DNA of 64,000 nt, taken from NCBI GenBank assembly GCA_002212985.1, contig NBMY01000071.1:21305-85304 (forward strand). The letters run 5' to 3'. This document shows positions 8,905-17,799 of this stretch, piece after piece; within the stretch, counting starts at the first letter, position 1; every line of letters starts with the position of its first letter. This DNA is from Sphingobacteriales bacterium TSM_CSS (GTDB taxonomy: Bacteria > Bacteroidota > Bacteroidia > Chitinophagales > UBA2359). The position numbers and the translations under genes were made by a program. Below the pieces are notes generated by a model that worked only from the letters and a program-made list of their open reading frames with translations, was not told where the DNA came from and searched no databases.

Positions 8905-9200
8905 AAAGTTGCAAAGATAAATAATTACAGTTATGAACCGGATAGGTACAGCAAATAAACTCCCCCCTCAAAGCAACGGGCAAATACACCCCTTGTATCA
9001 TAAAAAAACTTGCCGGGCAATGCCCAACAAATAAACTACTGCGGCAATAGGTTAAAAAAAGCCCGGAATTCCCCAAAAAACGGCTAAAGTTTGTACCTTT
9101 CGCAGTAGATTGGCTGCAACAACAAGGCGGGGAAAAACGTTTGTGTTGGGGTAGGGCAGAGTTGTATAACATGACCAAAATACAGGGCTTTTTTAAAGAA

Positions 9201-10958
9201 ATGAAGATTTTTTTACGGCTTGTTATTGCCTTTTCGTTTTTTTTGCTGGTGTTGTTTCCGTTTGCCGAAACAGCCAACGCCGTGGTGCGTACCACGCCAA
9301 GGCAGGAGTACCCGCAGGGGTATTTTGGTCAACCTTTGGATATACCGATGAGGTTGGCCGGTAATTTTGGCGAGTTGCGCACCAACCATTTTCACACCGG
9401 CTTGGATTGCAAGACAGACGGGCAGGAAAACCTCAACTTGTATGCCCTTGCCGATGGGCATGTATCGAGGGTGGTGGTTTCGGCGCGGGGCTATGGCAAT
9501 GCAGTGTATATTGATTACCCAAACGGATTTACCAGCGTTTTTGCCCACATCAACACCTTTGCCGGCCAAATTGGCGAGTATGTAAAACGCAAACAGTATG
9601 AACTGCAACGGTTTGAAATAGATGAGCCTGTTTCGGCCGGATTGCTCCCCGTGTACAGAGGGCAGGTAGTGGCAAAATCGGGCAATACCGGCTCTTCAAA
9701 CGGGCCGCACCTGCATTTCGAAATTCGCGATACCTATTCCGAAGAGGCCATTAACCCACTGCTTTTCGGCTATAGTGTGCCCGATGATATTAAACCCGGC
9801 ATTAAACAACTGGCGTTGTACCGCTTTAAAGGGCAAACACAGGAGTATGACGAACCTTCGGTTTATAGTACCCAACTTCACAACGGTGTGTATGCCACTA
9901 CCCAAAACTTACTAAAACTCAACACCACCCGCGTAGGGCTGGGTATTAAAACCTTTGACCAGCAAAACGGACTGGCAAACTTAAACGGCGTATTTAGCAT
10001 TAAAATGTTCGACAACGGCAACCCCCTTTTTGCCTTTGAAATGGAGCGCATTAATTTTAGCGAAAACCGATACATTAACGCCCATATTGACTACCAACTG
10101 AAAAAAGAAGGCGATGGGTTAATTCAAAAATGCTTTGTTGAACCCGGAAACCGGCTTTCAATATACAAAAACACTCTGCAAAACGGCATTATTGACCTGT
10201 CTGACGGGTTGCTGCACAAAATTACCATGGAGGTGCGAGATGTGCGCAACAATACTTCTACGCTGAGCATTATGTTGCAATACGACAGCCAACTGCCCCT
10301 GCCCCCGCCAGCGCTAAGTTCTTACAACGCTCAATTTACCTATTTTACCGACAACTCCTACAACAACGACTATTTCCAACTGTTTTTACCCGCGGGCAGC
10401 TTGTACAACAACCTGTTTTTTAACTACGACATGAAAACCACTACGCTGCCCAATGTGTACTCGCATATACATAAAGTACACCAGGGTACTACGCCCGTAC
10501 ACCAGTTTTTTGACATTGCCATTAAACCCTTAAACCTGCCATTTAACCTTTATGACTATGCCGTAATTGCCTACAAAAATGCCGAAGGTAAAGAAATTGC
10601 CCTCAGCAGCCGTTGGGAGGGTGCCTTTTTAAAAGCTAAATCGCGCGAGTTTGGCAACTACTACATTACCATAGATTCTAAACCGCCTACCATAAAAAGC
10701 ATTAACCTGCTGCCGGGCAAGGCCATGAGCAAGTACAAAACCATTGAAGTGCAAATTTCTGACAACTTAGCCGGCATTGAAACCTACAACGGCTATATTG
10801 ACGACCGATGGGTGCTGATGGAATACGACCAGAAAAAAGCCCGCTTATGGCACACCTTTGACGATGTAAGCGGATTGCCCGGTCCGCACGAGTTTAGATT
10901 AGTAGTTACCGACGGGCGAGGCAATGCAGCCGAATACAAAGCAAAATTTACCCGATAA
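9201..10958 (+). CDS. M23 (LytM) family metallopeptidase
   Basis: 585 residues from the ATG at 9201, preferred over 9141 and 9171 because it places the signal sequence (MKIFLRLVIAFSFFLLVLFPFAET) at the N-terminus. The LytM zinc site is complete: H65-x3-D69 in NHFHTGLDC, H116 in FAHINTF, and H170-x-H172 in GPHLHFEIRD. The enzyme would cut peptidoglycan cross-links in the periplasm. About 400 residues of beta-sandwich-like sequence follow the catalytic domain, much longer than a minimal M23 protein but common in Bacteroidota homologues. A near-consensus TACCTTTC lies at 9094-9101. It converges on the Crp/Fnr gene at 17 nt. Confidence 0.92.
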   Translation: MKIFLRLVIAFSFFLLVLFPFAETANAVVRTTPRQEYPQGYFGQPLDIPMRLAGNFGELRTNHFHTGLDCKTDGQENLNLYALADGHVSRVVVSARGYGNAVYIDYPNGFTSVFAHINTFAGQIGEYVKRKQYELQRFEIDEPVSAGLLPVYRGQVVAKSGNTGSSNGPHLHFEIRDTYSEEAINPLLFGYSVPDDIKPGIKQLALYRFKGQTQEYDEPSVYSTQLHNGVYATTQNLLKLNTTRVGLGIKTFDQQNGLANLNGVFSIKMFDNGNPLFAFEMERINFSENRYINAHIDYQLKKEGDGLIQKCFVEPGNRLSIYKNTLQNGIIDLSDGLLHKITMEVRDVRNNTSTLSIMLQYDSQLPLPPPALSSYNAQFTYFTDNSYNNDYFQLFLPAGSLYNNLFFNYDMKTTTLPNVYSHIHKVHQGTTPVHQFFDIAIKPLNLPFNLYDYAVIAYKNAEGKEIALSSRWEGAFLKAKSREFGNYYITIDSKPPTIKSINLLPGKAMSKYKTIEVQISDNLAGIETYNGYIDDRWVLMEYDQKKARLWHTFDDVSGLPGPHEFRLVVTDGRGNAAEYKAKFTR

Positions 10959-10975
10959 TAGGGCGGCGGGTGTTT

Positions 10976-11677
10976 TCAGTTGGTCGCTACTCGGGTTAAA
11001 GTTTGGAGTTTTTTCAGGTCGCGCACAATTAGTTTTTTTCGGGTAAAGTAAATAAGGTTGCCGTTTCGCAGTTCGTTCAAAACGGTGGTAACGGTTTGTC
11101 TGGAGGTGCCGGTAAGGTTGGCAATATCCTGGTGGGTAAAAAACTCGCGCACCAGTATTTCGTAGCCCAACGGCTGGCCGCGCTCGGTAGCAAGGTCGGT
11201 TAAAAACTCAATAATGCGCATTCGGGCATCTTTAAATACCAGCGATTCCAGCCGGCGCTGTGTTTTCACCAGTTTATTGCCAATAAGGCGGGTAATTTCC
11301 AACCCAAATTCTTTGTAATCGCGCATTAGGTTGCGCATCATTTCCAAGGTCATAACACACAAAGCCGCATCTTGCAAAGCCTGTGCAAACTCGCCCCTTG
11401 TTTGCTCGCCCAACAGTCCAAGTTCACCAAAAATTTCGCCCGGGTGTAAAATGGCTTTTATCACCTCGCGCCCGTCATCGGAATAAGCCGAAATTTTTAC
11501 CGTTCCGCTTTCAAGATAGTAAATCTTGTTCGATGCATCTTGTGCAAAGTATATAAACTCACCTTTTTTATACATTCTGGTGTCCATGTTTTGGCGCTGC
11601 TCACCCAGTTTTACCGGGCAAAACAGTTGCTCCATATTAATGTTTTGCATGAACCAGATGTCGAATTTGGTGCTCAT
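10976..11677 (-). CDS. Crp/Fnr family transcriptional regulator
   Basis: 233 residues. The cyclic-nucleotide-binding beta roll spans about residues 20-140 (KGEFIYFAQDASNKIYYLESGTV, then LHPGEIFGELGLLGEQTRGEFAQAL). The long C-helix follows, then the winged HTH with recognition segment LTGTSRQTVTTVLNELRNG. The pocket region FGELGLL...RGEFAQ resembles CRP's cAMP-contact segment, but effector identity cannot be told. No Cys cluster of the Fnr iron-sulfur type is seen. It is divergent from the L,D-transpeptidase gene across a 175-nt intergenic region and could regulate it; that is inference. Confidence 0.93.
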   Translation of the reverse strand: MSTKFDIWFMQNINMEQLFCPVKLGEQRQNMDTRMYKKGEFIYFAQDASNKIYYLESGTVKISAYSDDGREVIKAILHPGEIFGELGLLGEQTRGEFAQALQDAALCVMTLEMMRNLMRDYKEFGLEITRLIGNKLVKTQRRLESLVFKDARMRIIEFLTDLATERGQPLGYEILVREFFTHQDIANLTGTSRQTVTTVLNELRNGNLIYFTRKKLIVRDLKKLQTLTRVATN

Positions 11678-11793
11678 TGGCCGGAGGTTAAATTTTTTGC
11701 TGAAAAATGGGTATTTTTGTACGCATCACCCCGAAAAAAAGGACAAACAAGCGGCAAACCGGCTGTTATATGGTTATTTACCCGTGCTTTACG

Positions 11794-11801
11794 TATCTTT
11801 G
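11794..11801 (+). promoter_or_regulatory. -7 promoter element (TATCTTTG) for the L,D-transpeptidase gene
   Basis: A perfect TAnnTTTG element 51 nt upstream of the ATG at 11853. A further TAnnTTTG-like TATTTTTG lies around 11712. No convincing -33 TTTG is present at the usual spacing, so only the -7 half is supported. Confidence 0.45.
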
Positions 11802-11852
11802 CCATACTTTTGGCCGTTACCGTTTTTACCTGTTCAATAAAAACCTGTTTGT

Positions 11853-13343
11853 ATGTTAAATAGTTTGAGCAAACAACCCTTGTTGTTGTTTTACCTGTTT
11901 GTTGCCGTTTTATTGGCAGCCTGCAAGGGTTTCCCGTCTATGAACGGAGAAGATAAAGCAGCCCGGCGCATTGCCTTTGCCGACTCGGTATTGCAGGTAA
12001 ACATGTGGCAGTTATTGGCAACAACCTATACCCCCGATAGCCTTGCCAAACTATTTCTGTCTAAAAACGCCGCTTACCTGCAAGCGCAGTTTGAACAGTT
12101 GTACCCCAAGGGGCAGGCCAAACCTATTTGGTTAAATTCCCAAACGGGTTTACCTCAGCCCGCCGTACAGCAATATTTGCAGCAATTGCAACAAGCGCCG
12201 CAGCACGCCTTAAACCCCCAACAGTACGGCTACCTGCAGCTCAGCAACCTGTATAAAAGCCTTTATGCCGCCGATACGCCGGCGGTAGATACCCTGTTGC
12301 CCAATAAAGCGCAGTTCGACGCCCTGCTCAGCGCATCGGCATTGGCTTATACCGCACATTTGCAAAACGGCTATGTTACGCCAAGCCGCATGTGGGACAT
12401 ACCCGCCAAAAAACCGCCTTTGGCGCAAAACCTGCTCAAAGCCATTCAAAACAACGCCATTGATACCCTTATTGCACAGGCAGCACCCGTTTACGAAGGG
12501 TACAGGCAACTGCAAAAACAACTTGCCTCGTTTAGCGCCGAAGCCGAAAAAAACCCGAAAGCCAAAGTACCCAACTACAGCCTTACCTACCAGGATGCGG
12601 TAAAAAAAATTGCCCTTAACATGGAACGGTACCGTTGGCTGCCACACCCCGACTCGGTTAGCAGCCGGCGCGTTTGGGTAAATATTCCCGAATTTAAAAT
12701 GCACGTGTTTGACAACAACAAAGAAATAGACCAGATAACCGTAGTAGTGGGCGAACCCAAAAACGCCACCCCCGTTTTGGTAAACAAACCCATGAGCAAC
12801 GTTATTTTCAGCCCTACCTGGACCATTCCTACCAACATTGCTCAGGAAGAAATGGAGTATATTTTAAGAAACCCTGCCGTTCTTATAGTGGCAGATGTAG
12901 ATGTGTTTGTGGACGGCAAAAAAGTGGATCCGCGCGATGTTGACTGGAGCACCATTAACAAAAAACGGGTAAAAATGAGGCAGCGCCCCAAACCCACCAA
13001 CAGCATGGGGTTGGTAAAATTTCCGTTTGACAACAACTTTGGCATTTACATACACGATACCCCCAACAAAGTTGATTTTGGCAGTGCTCACCGCGCCCAA
13101 AGCCACGGATGTGTGCGCGTGGCCGAACCCAAAAAATTGGCCATGGAACTACTTCAGGGCAGCAACTGGGGCGAAGGCGACATTTCTAAAGCCATGAACA
13201 GTGGTAAAGAACAATATGCCCGATTGCCGCAACCCGTAAGCGTTACCATTTATTACCTTACCGCCTGGACCGATGCCGAAGGCAACCTGCGTTTTGGAAC
13301 CGATGTGTACGGGCACGACCGCCAACAATTAAAACAGTTGTAA
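11853..13343 (+). CDS. L,D-transpeptidase (YcbB-like) lipoprotein
   Basis: 496 residues. A lipobox VLLAAC near residue 24 suggests lipidation. Residues 60-260 are the long helical scaffold region typical of YcbB-type enzymes (LNSQTGLPQPAVQQYLQQL, LLSASALAYTAHLQNGYVTP). The YkuD catalytic domain follows: RRVWVNIPEFKMHVFD, VVGEPKNATPVLVN, FSPTWTIPTNIA, then IYIHDTP and SHGCVRV with nucleophile C420. Product: 3-3 (LD) peptidoglycan cross-links or attachment of proteins to peptidoglycan, on the periplasmic face. There is an 18-nt gap to the next gene, possibly co-transcribed. Confidence 0.92.
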   Translation: MLNSLSKQPLLLFYLFVAVLLAACKGFPSMNGEDKAARRIAFADSVLQVNMWQLLATTYTPDSLAKLFLSKNAAYLQAQFEQLYPKGQAKPIWLNSQTGLPQPAVQQYLQQLQQAPQHALNPQQYGYLQLSNLYKSLYAADTPAVDTLLPNKAQFDALLSASALAYTAHLQNGYVTPSRMWDIPAKKPPLAQNLLKAIQNNAIDTLIAQAAPVYEGYRQLQKQLASFSAEAEKNPKAKVPNYSLTYQDAVKKIALNMERYRWLPHPDSVSSRRVWVNIPEFKMHVFDNNKEIDQITVVVGEPKNATPVLVNKPMSNVIFSPTWTIPTNIAQEEMEYILRNPAVLIVADVDVFVDGKKVDPRDVDWSTINKKRVKMRQRPKPTNSMGLVKFPFDNNFGIYIHDTPNKVDFGSAHRAQSHGCVRVAEPKKLAMELLQGSNWGEGDISKAMNSGKEQYARLPQPVSVTIYYLTAWTDAEGNLRFGTDVYGHDRQQLKQL

Positions 13344-13361
13344 AACCATTTTTACAACCCC

Positions 13362-13811
13362 ATGGTTGCCGGTATGAAAACCACAGGCGCTACCCTCTAT
13401 TGCACCACCTGCTGTAAGGAAAAACAGCACCATGAATACCCAATGCCTGCCATTCGGCGTTACCTCTCGGAGCGCATACGCTGCATACACCGCAAAAGCC
13501 GCACAGATGGGGTAAAATTTCGCATTTTATCGGGTAAATACGGGTTGCTGCCACCCTACCGCAAAATTCCCTTTTATGACCACGCCCTGCTGCCCGAAGA
13601 AGTTTCCCGAATATCGGAAACCTTGCAGCAGCAACTTAGCCGGCTGAAGGTGGTAAAAGTGGTATTATTTGCCAAAAATTCCCAAAAGTATCCCGATTGG
13701 GAACCATACTGCCAAAGTTTGTATTTATCTTGTACGGCATTGGGTATTAACTTTACCCTTGCAGAAATAACAGATGCCGGGCACCTGCTGCAAAACAACA
13801 ACATTGAATAG
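13362..13811 (+). CDS. DUF6884-like protein
   Basis: 149 residues without signal peptide. The frame begins with a Cys-rich stretch (YCTTCCKEK). A segment FRILSGKYGLLPPYRKIPFYD matches the I-L-S-[AG]-K-[YH]-G-L-[LV]-x-P signature of DUF6884 and related YaaA-like small proteins. A central strand VKVVLFAKNSQKYPDWEPY is the predicted Rossmann-like core. Function of this group is not established. An alternative Met lies at residue 5. It follows the L,D-transpeptidase and precedes the slipin in the same orientation. Confidence 0.65.
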   Translation: MVAGMKTTGATLYCTTCCKEKQHHEYPMPAIRRYLSERIRCIHRKSRTDGVKFRILSGKYGLLPPYRKIPFYDHALLPEEVSRISETLQQQLSRLKVVKVVLFAKNSQKYPDWEPYCQSLYLSCTALGINFTLAEITDAGHLLQNNNIE

Positions 13812-13863
13812 CAACCCTGTGTACCGGCAGTATAGTACTTTAACCTCCCAAAATCCTTATTTT

Positions 13864-14625
13864 ATGGACACTACACTTTTAATTCCCCTTATTGTTGCAG
13901 TTATTCTCCTTTCAGGCATACGTATTGCGCAAGAGTACCAAAGAGCTATTGTTTTCAGGTTGGGAAGGTTTCAGGGCATACGCGGCCCCGGGTTGTTTTA
14001 CCTCATTCCGCTTATTGAGCGGCAGCAAATGGTAGATATAAGAACCCGCACCGTTGACCTTGAACAACAGGAAACCATTACCAAAGACAGCGTAACCATT
14101 AAGGTAAACGCCGTTTTGTGGTTTAAGGTAGTTGACCCCCAAAAAGCCATTTTACAGGTTGCCAACTACAATCAGGCGGTTTACCAGTTTTCGGTAACCA
14201 CGCTGCGCAATATTATTGGCCAGCACCTGCTTGATGAGGTTTTGCGTGAACGCGAAGAAATAAACAGCAAACTGCAAAAAATTGTAGATGAAACCACCGA
14301 ACCCTGGGGCATAAAAATTGAAATGGTGGAAATGAAAGATGTGGAAATTCCCGAAGCCATGCAACGTGCCATGGCCCGCGAAGCCGAAGCCGTGCGCGAA
14401 AAACGGGCCCGAATTATAAAAGCCGAAGCCGAACTGGAAGCTTCAACAAAACTTACACAGGGTGCCATGCAAATGAGCGAAAGCCCCATTGCCCTTGAAC
14501 TGCGCCGCCTGCAAATGCTTTCCGAAATTGGCATTGACAACAATACGGCCACCATTATTATGCTGCCATCGGAAATTATTCATGCGGCCCAAAAAATTGC
14601 AGGGTTATCCGACAAGACAAAGTAA
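13864..14625 (+). CDS. Slipin (SPFH/stomatin-like membrane protein)
   Basis: 253 residues from the ATG at 13864; the longer frame from 13774 overlaps the previous gene and is rejected. One N-terminal membrane segment (LLIPLIVAVILLSGIRI) precedes the SPFH domain: EYQRAIVFRLGRFQGIRGPG, RTVDLEQQETITKDSVTIKV, VLWFKVVDPQKAILQV, LRNIIGQHLLDEVLREREEI. A coiled-coil Ala/Glu segment (AMAREAEAVREKRARIIKAE) and a short C-terminal tail complete the usual prokaryotic stomatin architecture. These oligomerise on membranes and often pair with an NfeD protein; no NfeD gene is adjacent here. Confidence 0.94.
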   Translation: MDTTLLIPLIVAVILLSGIRIAQEYQRAIVFRLGRFQGIRGPGLFYLIPLIERQQMVDIRTRTVDLEQQETITKDSVTIKVNAVLWFKVVDPQKAILQVANYNQAVYQFSVTTLRNIIGQHLLDEVLREREEINSKLQKIVDETTEPWGIKIEMVEMKDVEIPEAMQRAMAREAEAVREKRARIIKAEAELEASTKLTQGAMQMSESPIALELRRLQMLSEIGIDNNTATIIMLPSEIIHAAQKIAGLSDKTK

Positions 14626-14661
14626 AACGCTTTTTCGGAATTAACGGCATCAAAACACTAC

Positions 14662-15657
14662 CTATTCTTCGCCCTCTGCATCGGGTTGCCCGGCGGCAGC
14701 TCTTTTCAGGCGGTCGTTGATGGCGCGTCCTATGTCAACATCGGGTACCGGCTCGGTTAAAATAACCGTTACAGGCAGGTTGTCTAAGGTACGCAGGGCT
14801 GCAAACAGGCGGCCGGCTGCTTCATTTAGGTTACCATCGGGCGATAAAATGACCTGCCTCGGGCAGCCGTAATCTTGTTTAAATGACAAAACCCCTACCA
14901 ATCCCTGCCGGTTTTCTTCCGAAAATGTTTGCAATAATTGGGTAATATTGCCCAAAACAACCTTTTTGTGCGGGGCGTAGTGGCTTTTTAGCATACCGGC
15001 CGTGCGCGGATTTGAGCTTGAATAGGTTTGCACCAGCACTTTACCAATAGCGGCTTCAATTTGTTCAATGCTTATTCCGCCCATGCGGTACACCGTAGGC
15101 GGAGTGGTATCAAAGCCTATAATGGTAGATTCTATGCCAACACTGCAGGGGCCGCCATCAAGAATATACGGAATTTTACCGCCCAACTGGTCTTGCACAT
15201 GCTGTGCCGTGGTAGGGCTTACATACCCAAAAGGATTGGCGCTGGGCGCTGCCAGCGGAAAATTGAGGCTGCGAAGCAGTTGCAGGGTAAGCGGGTGGTT
15301 TGGAATGCGAACGGCCACATGTGGCAGCCCGCTGGTTACCAAATCGGGTATGAGGTTTTTTTTGGGCAGCAGCAGGGTAAGCGGGCCGGGCATAAACTGT
15401 TCTGCCAAATAGCGGCCAGTTTCGGGCATATGGGTTACCAGTGTTGCTATTTGTGCTATGCTGCCGGCATGTACAATCAGCGGGTCAAAAGCGGGGCGGT
15501 TTTTGGCGAGAAATATTTTTAACACCGCATCTGCATTAAAAGCATTGGCCGCCAGGCCATACACGGTTTCGGTAGGAATGGCCACTAATTCTCCGGCTTG
15601 CAGCAGGGTTTTGGCTAATGCAATATCGGTTCCAATCATGGTTTTTGCCGGTAGCAT
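14662..15657 (-). CDS. sua5: L-threonylcarbamoyladenylate synthase (Sua5, two-domain)
   Basis: 331 residues. The YrdC domain runs to about residue 205 (GELVAIPTETVYGLAANAF, PGPLTLLLPKK, PHVAVRIPNHPL, PLAAPSANPFGYVSPT, GIESTIIGFD). A linker with SSNPRTAGMLKSHYAPHKKVV leads into the C-terminal Sua5 domain to residue 331. The enzyme makes threonylcarbamoyl-AMP from Thr, bicarbonate and ATP for the t6A37 modification of ANN-decoding tRNAs. Met7 (15639) is an equally possible start. It lies 7 nt downstream of the phosphatase gene, at the end of the bat run. Confidence 0.94.
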   Translation of the reverse strand: MLPAKTMIGTDIALAKTLLQAGELVAIPTETVYGLAANAFNADAVLKIFLAKNRPAFDPLIVHAGSIAQIATLVTHMPETGRYLAEQFMPGPLTLLLPKKNLIPDLVTSGLPHVAVRIPNHPLTLQLLRSLNFPLAAPSANPFGYVSPTTAQHVQDQLGGKIPYILDGGPCSVGIESTIIGFDTTPPTVYRMGGISIEQIEAAIGKVLVQTYSSSNPRTAGMLKSHYAPHKKVVLGNITQLLQTFSEENRQGLVGVLSFKQDYGCPRQVILSPDGNLNEAAGRLFAALRTLDNLPVTVILTEPVPDVDIGRAINDRLKRAAAGQPDAEGEE

Positions 15658-15664
15658 TTGTTTG

Positions 15665-17011
15665 TCAATAACCCAAATCTGTTTGTGTCCATGATTTTTG
15701 CCATACGGTTTTACCCTTTTTATTGCACAAATATATGGTACAAATGCGGTTATTGGGGCTGCCGGTTATGTTAAAGCGGGCAAAATTGGGTTTTTTCCAT
15801 TTGGTTTTAGGCACGGCCCGTTGCGTACCTTTGCTGGTACTTAACAAAATACCGGTGGTAATGGCGCTAAGCGGTGAGGTGGTAACCTCGTATAAATCGT
15901 AAGATTGGGGGCGCGGAAAGTGGTACAATTCGGCAAAATGGCGGTCGCCGCTCAACAAAACAACGCCTTTAATTTGCTTTTCTTCCAACATGTCTAAAAA
16001 CCGTTGTTGTTCTGCCGGAAACTCCTTCAGCCCTTCAGCACCCGAATTTTCTATGAGCATTTGTACCCCACACACCACAAATTTAAAAGTTGCCGATGAA
16101 TTTTGGAGTTGTTCTGCCAGCCAGTTCCACTGTTCGGCACCAAACATAGAGCCATTTGTATGTTGGTGCGGCATGTCTTTGTTGTACCGGTCGTCGAGCA
16201 GAAAGAACTCGGCATCCTGATATTTGAAATTGTAAAAAACGCCCGGTGCTGCGGGTATTCCGTAGGCGGGATTTGCCCAAAAAAGTTTAAACAATTGAAG
16301 CGCCCAGTCTTTTGCAGGGTTGTTGGCGCTGTTGGAGTTGTTTGGGCCAAAATCGTGGTCGTCCCAAATGGCATATTGCGGCATTGCCTCTAAAAGGGGG
16401 TGTATGGGTTTAAAGGAACGCATGGTTACATATCGGGCAAACATGGCGGCGTAGCTGTTCCAATCGCCGTTTCTGAAATAAAGGTCATCGCCCAGCCAAA
16501 TCATAAAATCGGCGCCGCTTTTGGCTGCACTGCGGTAAGTGGCATTGGTAATACCCGGCTGTATATCTTCCCAAAAACTAAGCGGCATCCAGGCACAGGA
16601 GCCGGCAATAAAAGAAAAATTGGCAGCCCCGGGCGGTTGAAGTGTGCGAACTGTGCCCTTTTTTACCACCTCCTTATTGAGCAGCAGCCGGTATTGGTAA
16701 ACGGTATCGGGCAGCAGCCCCTCAAAACGCAACTGTACCGGAGCATAACCGCCGAGGGCAACGGCAGTATCGGGTATTACGGTTTGACTAAGGTTTAGGT
16801 TTTCCTGTTGGGGCAGGTACAATTCCATTTCTACCAGCTGTGCATGTTTGCACAGCAGCCAAATATTCATTTCGCTGTGGGTGGTATGGCCTTGCATGGG
16901 GCCGCAAATTAGCTTTGGCTGCTGCGTTTTTTGGGCAACCACTGTGCAGGGCAACCCTGCCATACAGCAAAGCAAGCAAAGCAGGGCGGTCTTTTGTAGT
17001 TGTGCAGGCAT
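15665..17011 (-). CDS. Alkaline phosphatase D (PhoD-like) family protein
   Basis: 448 residues with a signal peptide (ending CTVVAQ). PhoD-type metal-ligand motifs are in order: FSFIAGSCAW, FMIWLGDDLYFRNGDW, IWDDHDFGPNNS, LLSGDRHFAEL. The N-terminal Ig-like domain (residues 35-130) is also family-typical. Substrate is likely a phosphomono- or diester in the periplasm. Its ATG overlaps the stop of batE (TAATG), so it is translationally coupled to the Bat operon, an uncommon partner worth noting. Confidence 0.9.
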   Translation of the reverse strand: MPAQLQKTALLCLLCCMAGLPCTVVAQKTQQPKLICGPMQGHTTHSEMNIWLLCKHAQLVEMELYLPQQENLNLSQTVIPDTAVALGGYAPVQLRFEGLLPDTVYQYRLLLNKEVVKKGTVRTLQPPGAANFSFIAGSCAWMPLSFWEDIQPGITNATYRSAAKSGADFMIWLGDDLYFRNGDWNSYAAMFARYVTMRSFKPIHPLLEAMPQYAIWDDHDFGPNNSNSANNPAKDWALQLFKLFWANPAYGIPAAPGVFYNFKYQDAEFFLLDDRYNKDMPHQHTNGSMFGAEQWNWLAEQLQNSSATFKFVVCGVQMLIENSGAEGLKEFPAEQQRFLDMLEEKQIKGVVLLSGDRHFAELYHFPRPQSYDLYEVTTSPLSAITTGILLSTSKGTQRAVPKTKWKKPNFARFNITGSPNNRICTIYLCNKKGKTVWQKSWTQTDLGY

Positions 17012-17784
17012 TAGATAGTGGTAAGGTTTTGCTCATTTACCCACCCTTCGCGGTTATCGGTAAGGGTTATGCGCACCCAACCGTTTACGCGCTCATTGGT
17101 GCGTACTTTTACACCTTCGGGCAGTTCGGCAACGCCCTCGCTGCTGTCTGAAGGGCCTTTTTTAAGGGCAACAGCCTGTTGCATTACCACTGCAAAATTA
17201 TTGGCTGTTTCGGCTTGGTGGCGGTTATAGGCAACAACATGCAGCAACACTGCCAGCACAAGGCAGGCTATGGCGCCGGTAAAGGTGCGTTTTTTTTGCT
17301 TTGCCGTTGCCGAAAGCAGAAACAGCGCGCCCAGCCCGGCAGCCAGCCATAAAAACAAAACGGCTCCCCCGGCCCACAAACCCGATGGCAATAACCCCAA
17401 CACGGCTGCCCACCAACGGCGGTAAAATACCTCTGGCAGTTCGTCTATGGGGTTGGCAATGCGGTCTTTGGCCAATTGCAGGTTGCTTTGTGCCGCCTTG
17501 TTGTGGGGTTGCAGGCGCAAAGCTCGCTCGTAGTTGAGTATGGCAGATGCGGTTTTTTGCAGCCTGTAGTAGGCATTGCCCAGATTATAGTATAAGGCTG
17601 CCGATTCAACACCTTGTGCAAGGGCTTGTTCATACAGGTCGGCGGCTTGGTTGTACTGCGCGCCTGCGTAGGCATCATTACCCTGTTTTACCAAATCTTT
17701 GGCGGCAGGAACTGCGCCTGCCGTTCGACAGAACAGGGTAGTCAGGCAGCAGATAAGCAGGTACTTGGCTATAGATGTATGCAT
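17011..17784 (-). CDS. batE: BatE-like: TPR protein with C-terminal SH3 domain
   Basis: 257 residues from the ATG at 17784; a GTG at 17793 would add three residues. Signal peptide, then TPR units (GNDAYAGAQYNQAADLYEQAL, ALYYNLGNAYYRLQKTASAI) to about residue 110, two membrane segments around residues 125-180, and a bacterial SH3 domain (TNERVNGWVRITLTDNREGW) at the end. This architecture is BatE of Bacteroidota aerotolerance operons. A 15-nt gap separates it from batD. Confidence 0.88.
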   Translation of the reverse strand: MHTSIAKYLLICCLTTLFCRTAGAVPAAKDLVKQGNDAYAGAQYNQAADLYEQALAQGVESAALYYNLGNAYYRLQKTASAILNYERALRLQPHNKAAQSNLQLAKDRIANPIDELPEVFYRRWWAAVLGLLPSGLWAGGAVLFLWLAAGLGALFLLSATAKQKKRTFTGAIACLVLAVLLHVVAYNRHQAETANNFAVVMQQAVALKKGPSDSSEGVAELPEGVKVRTNERVNGWVRITLTDNREGWVNEQNLTTI

Positions 17785-17799
17785 ACTTGGCACAAAATT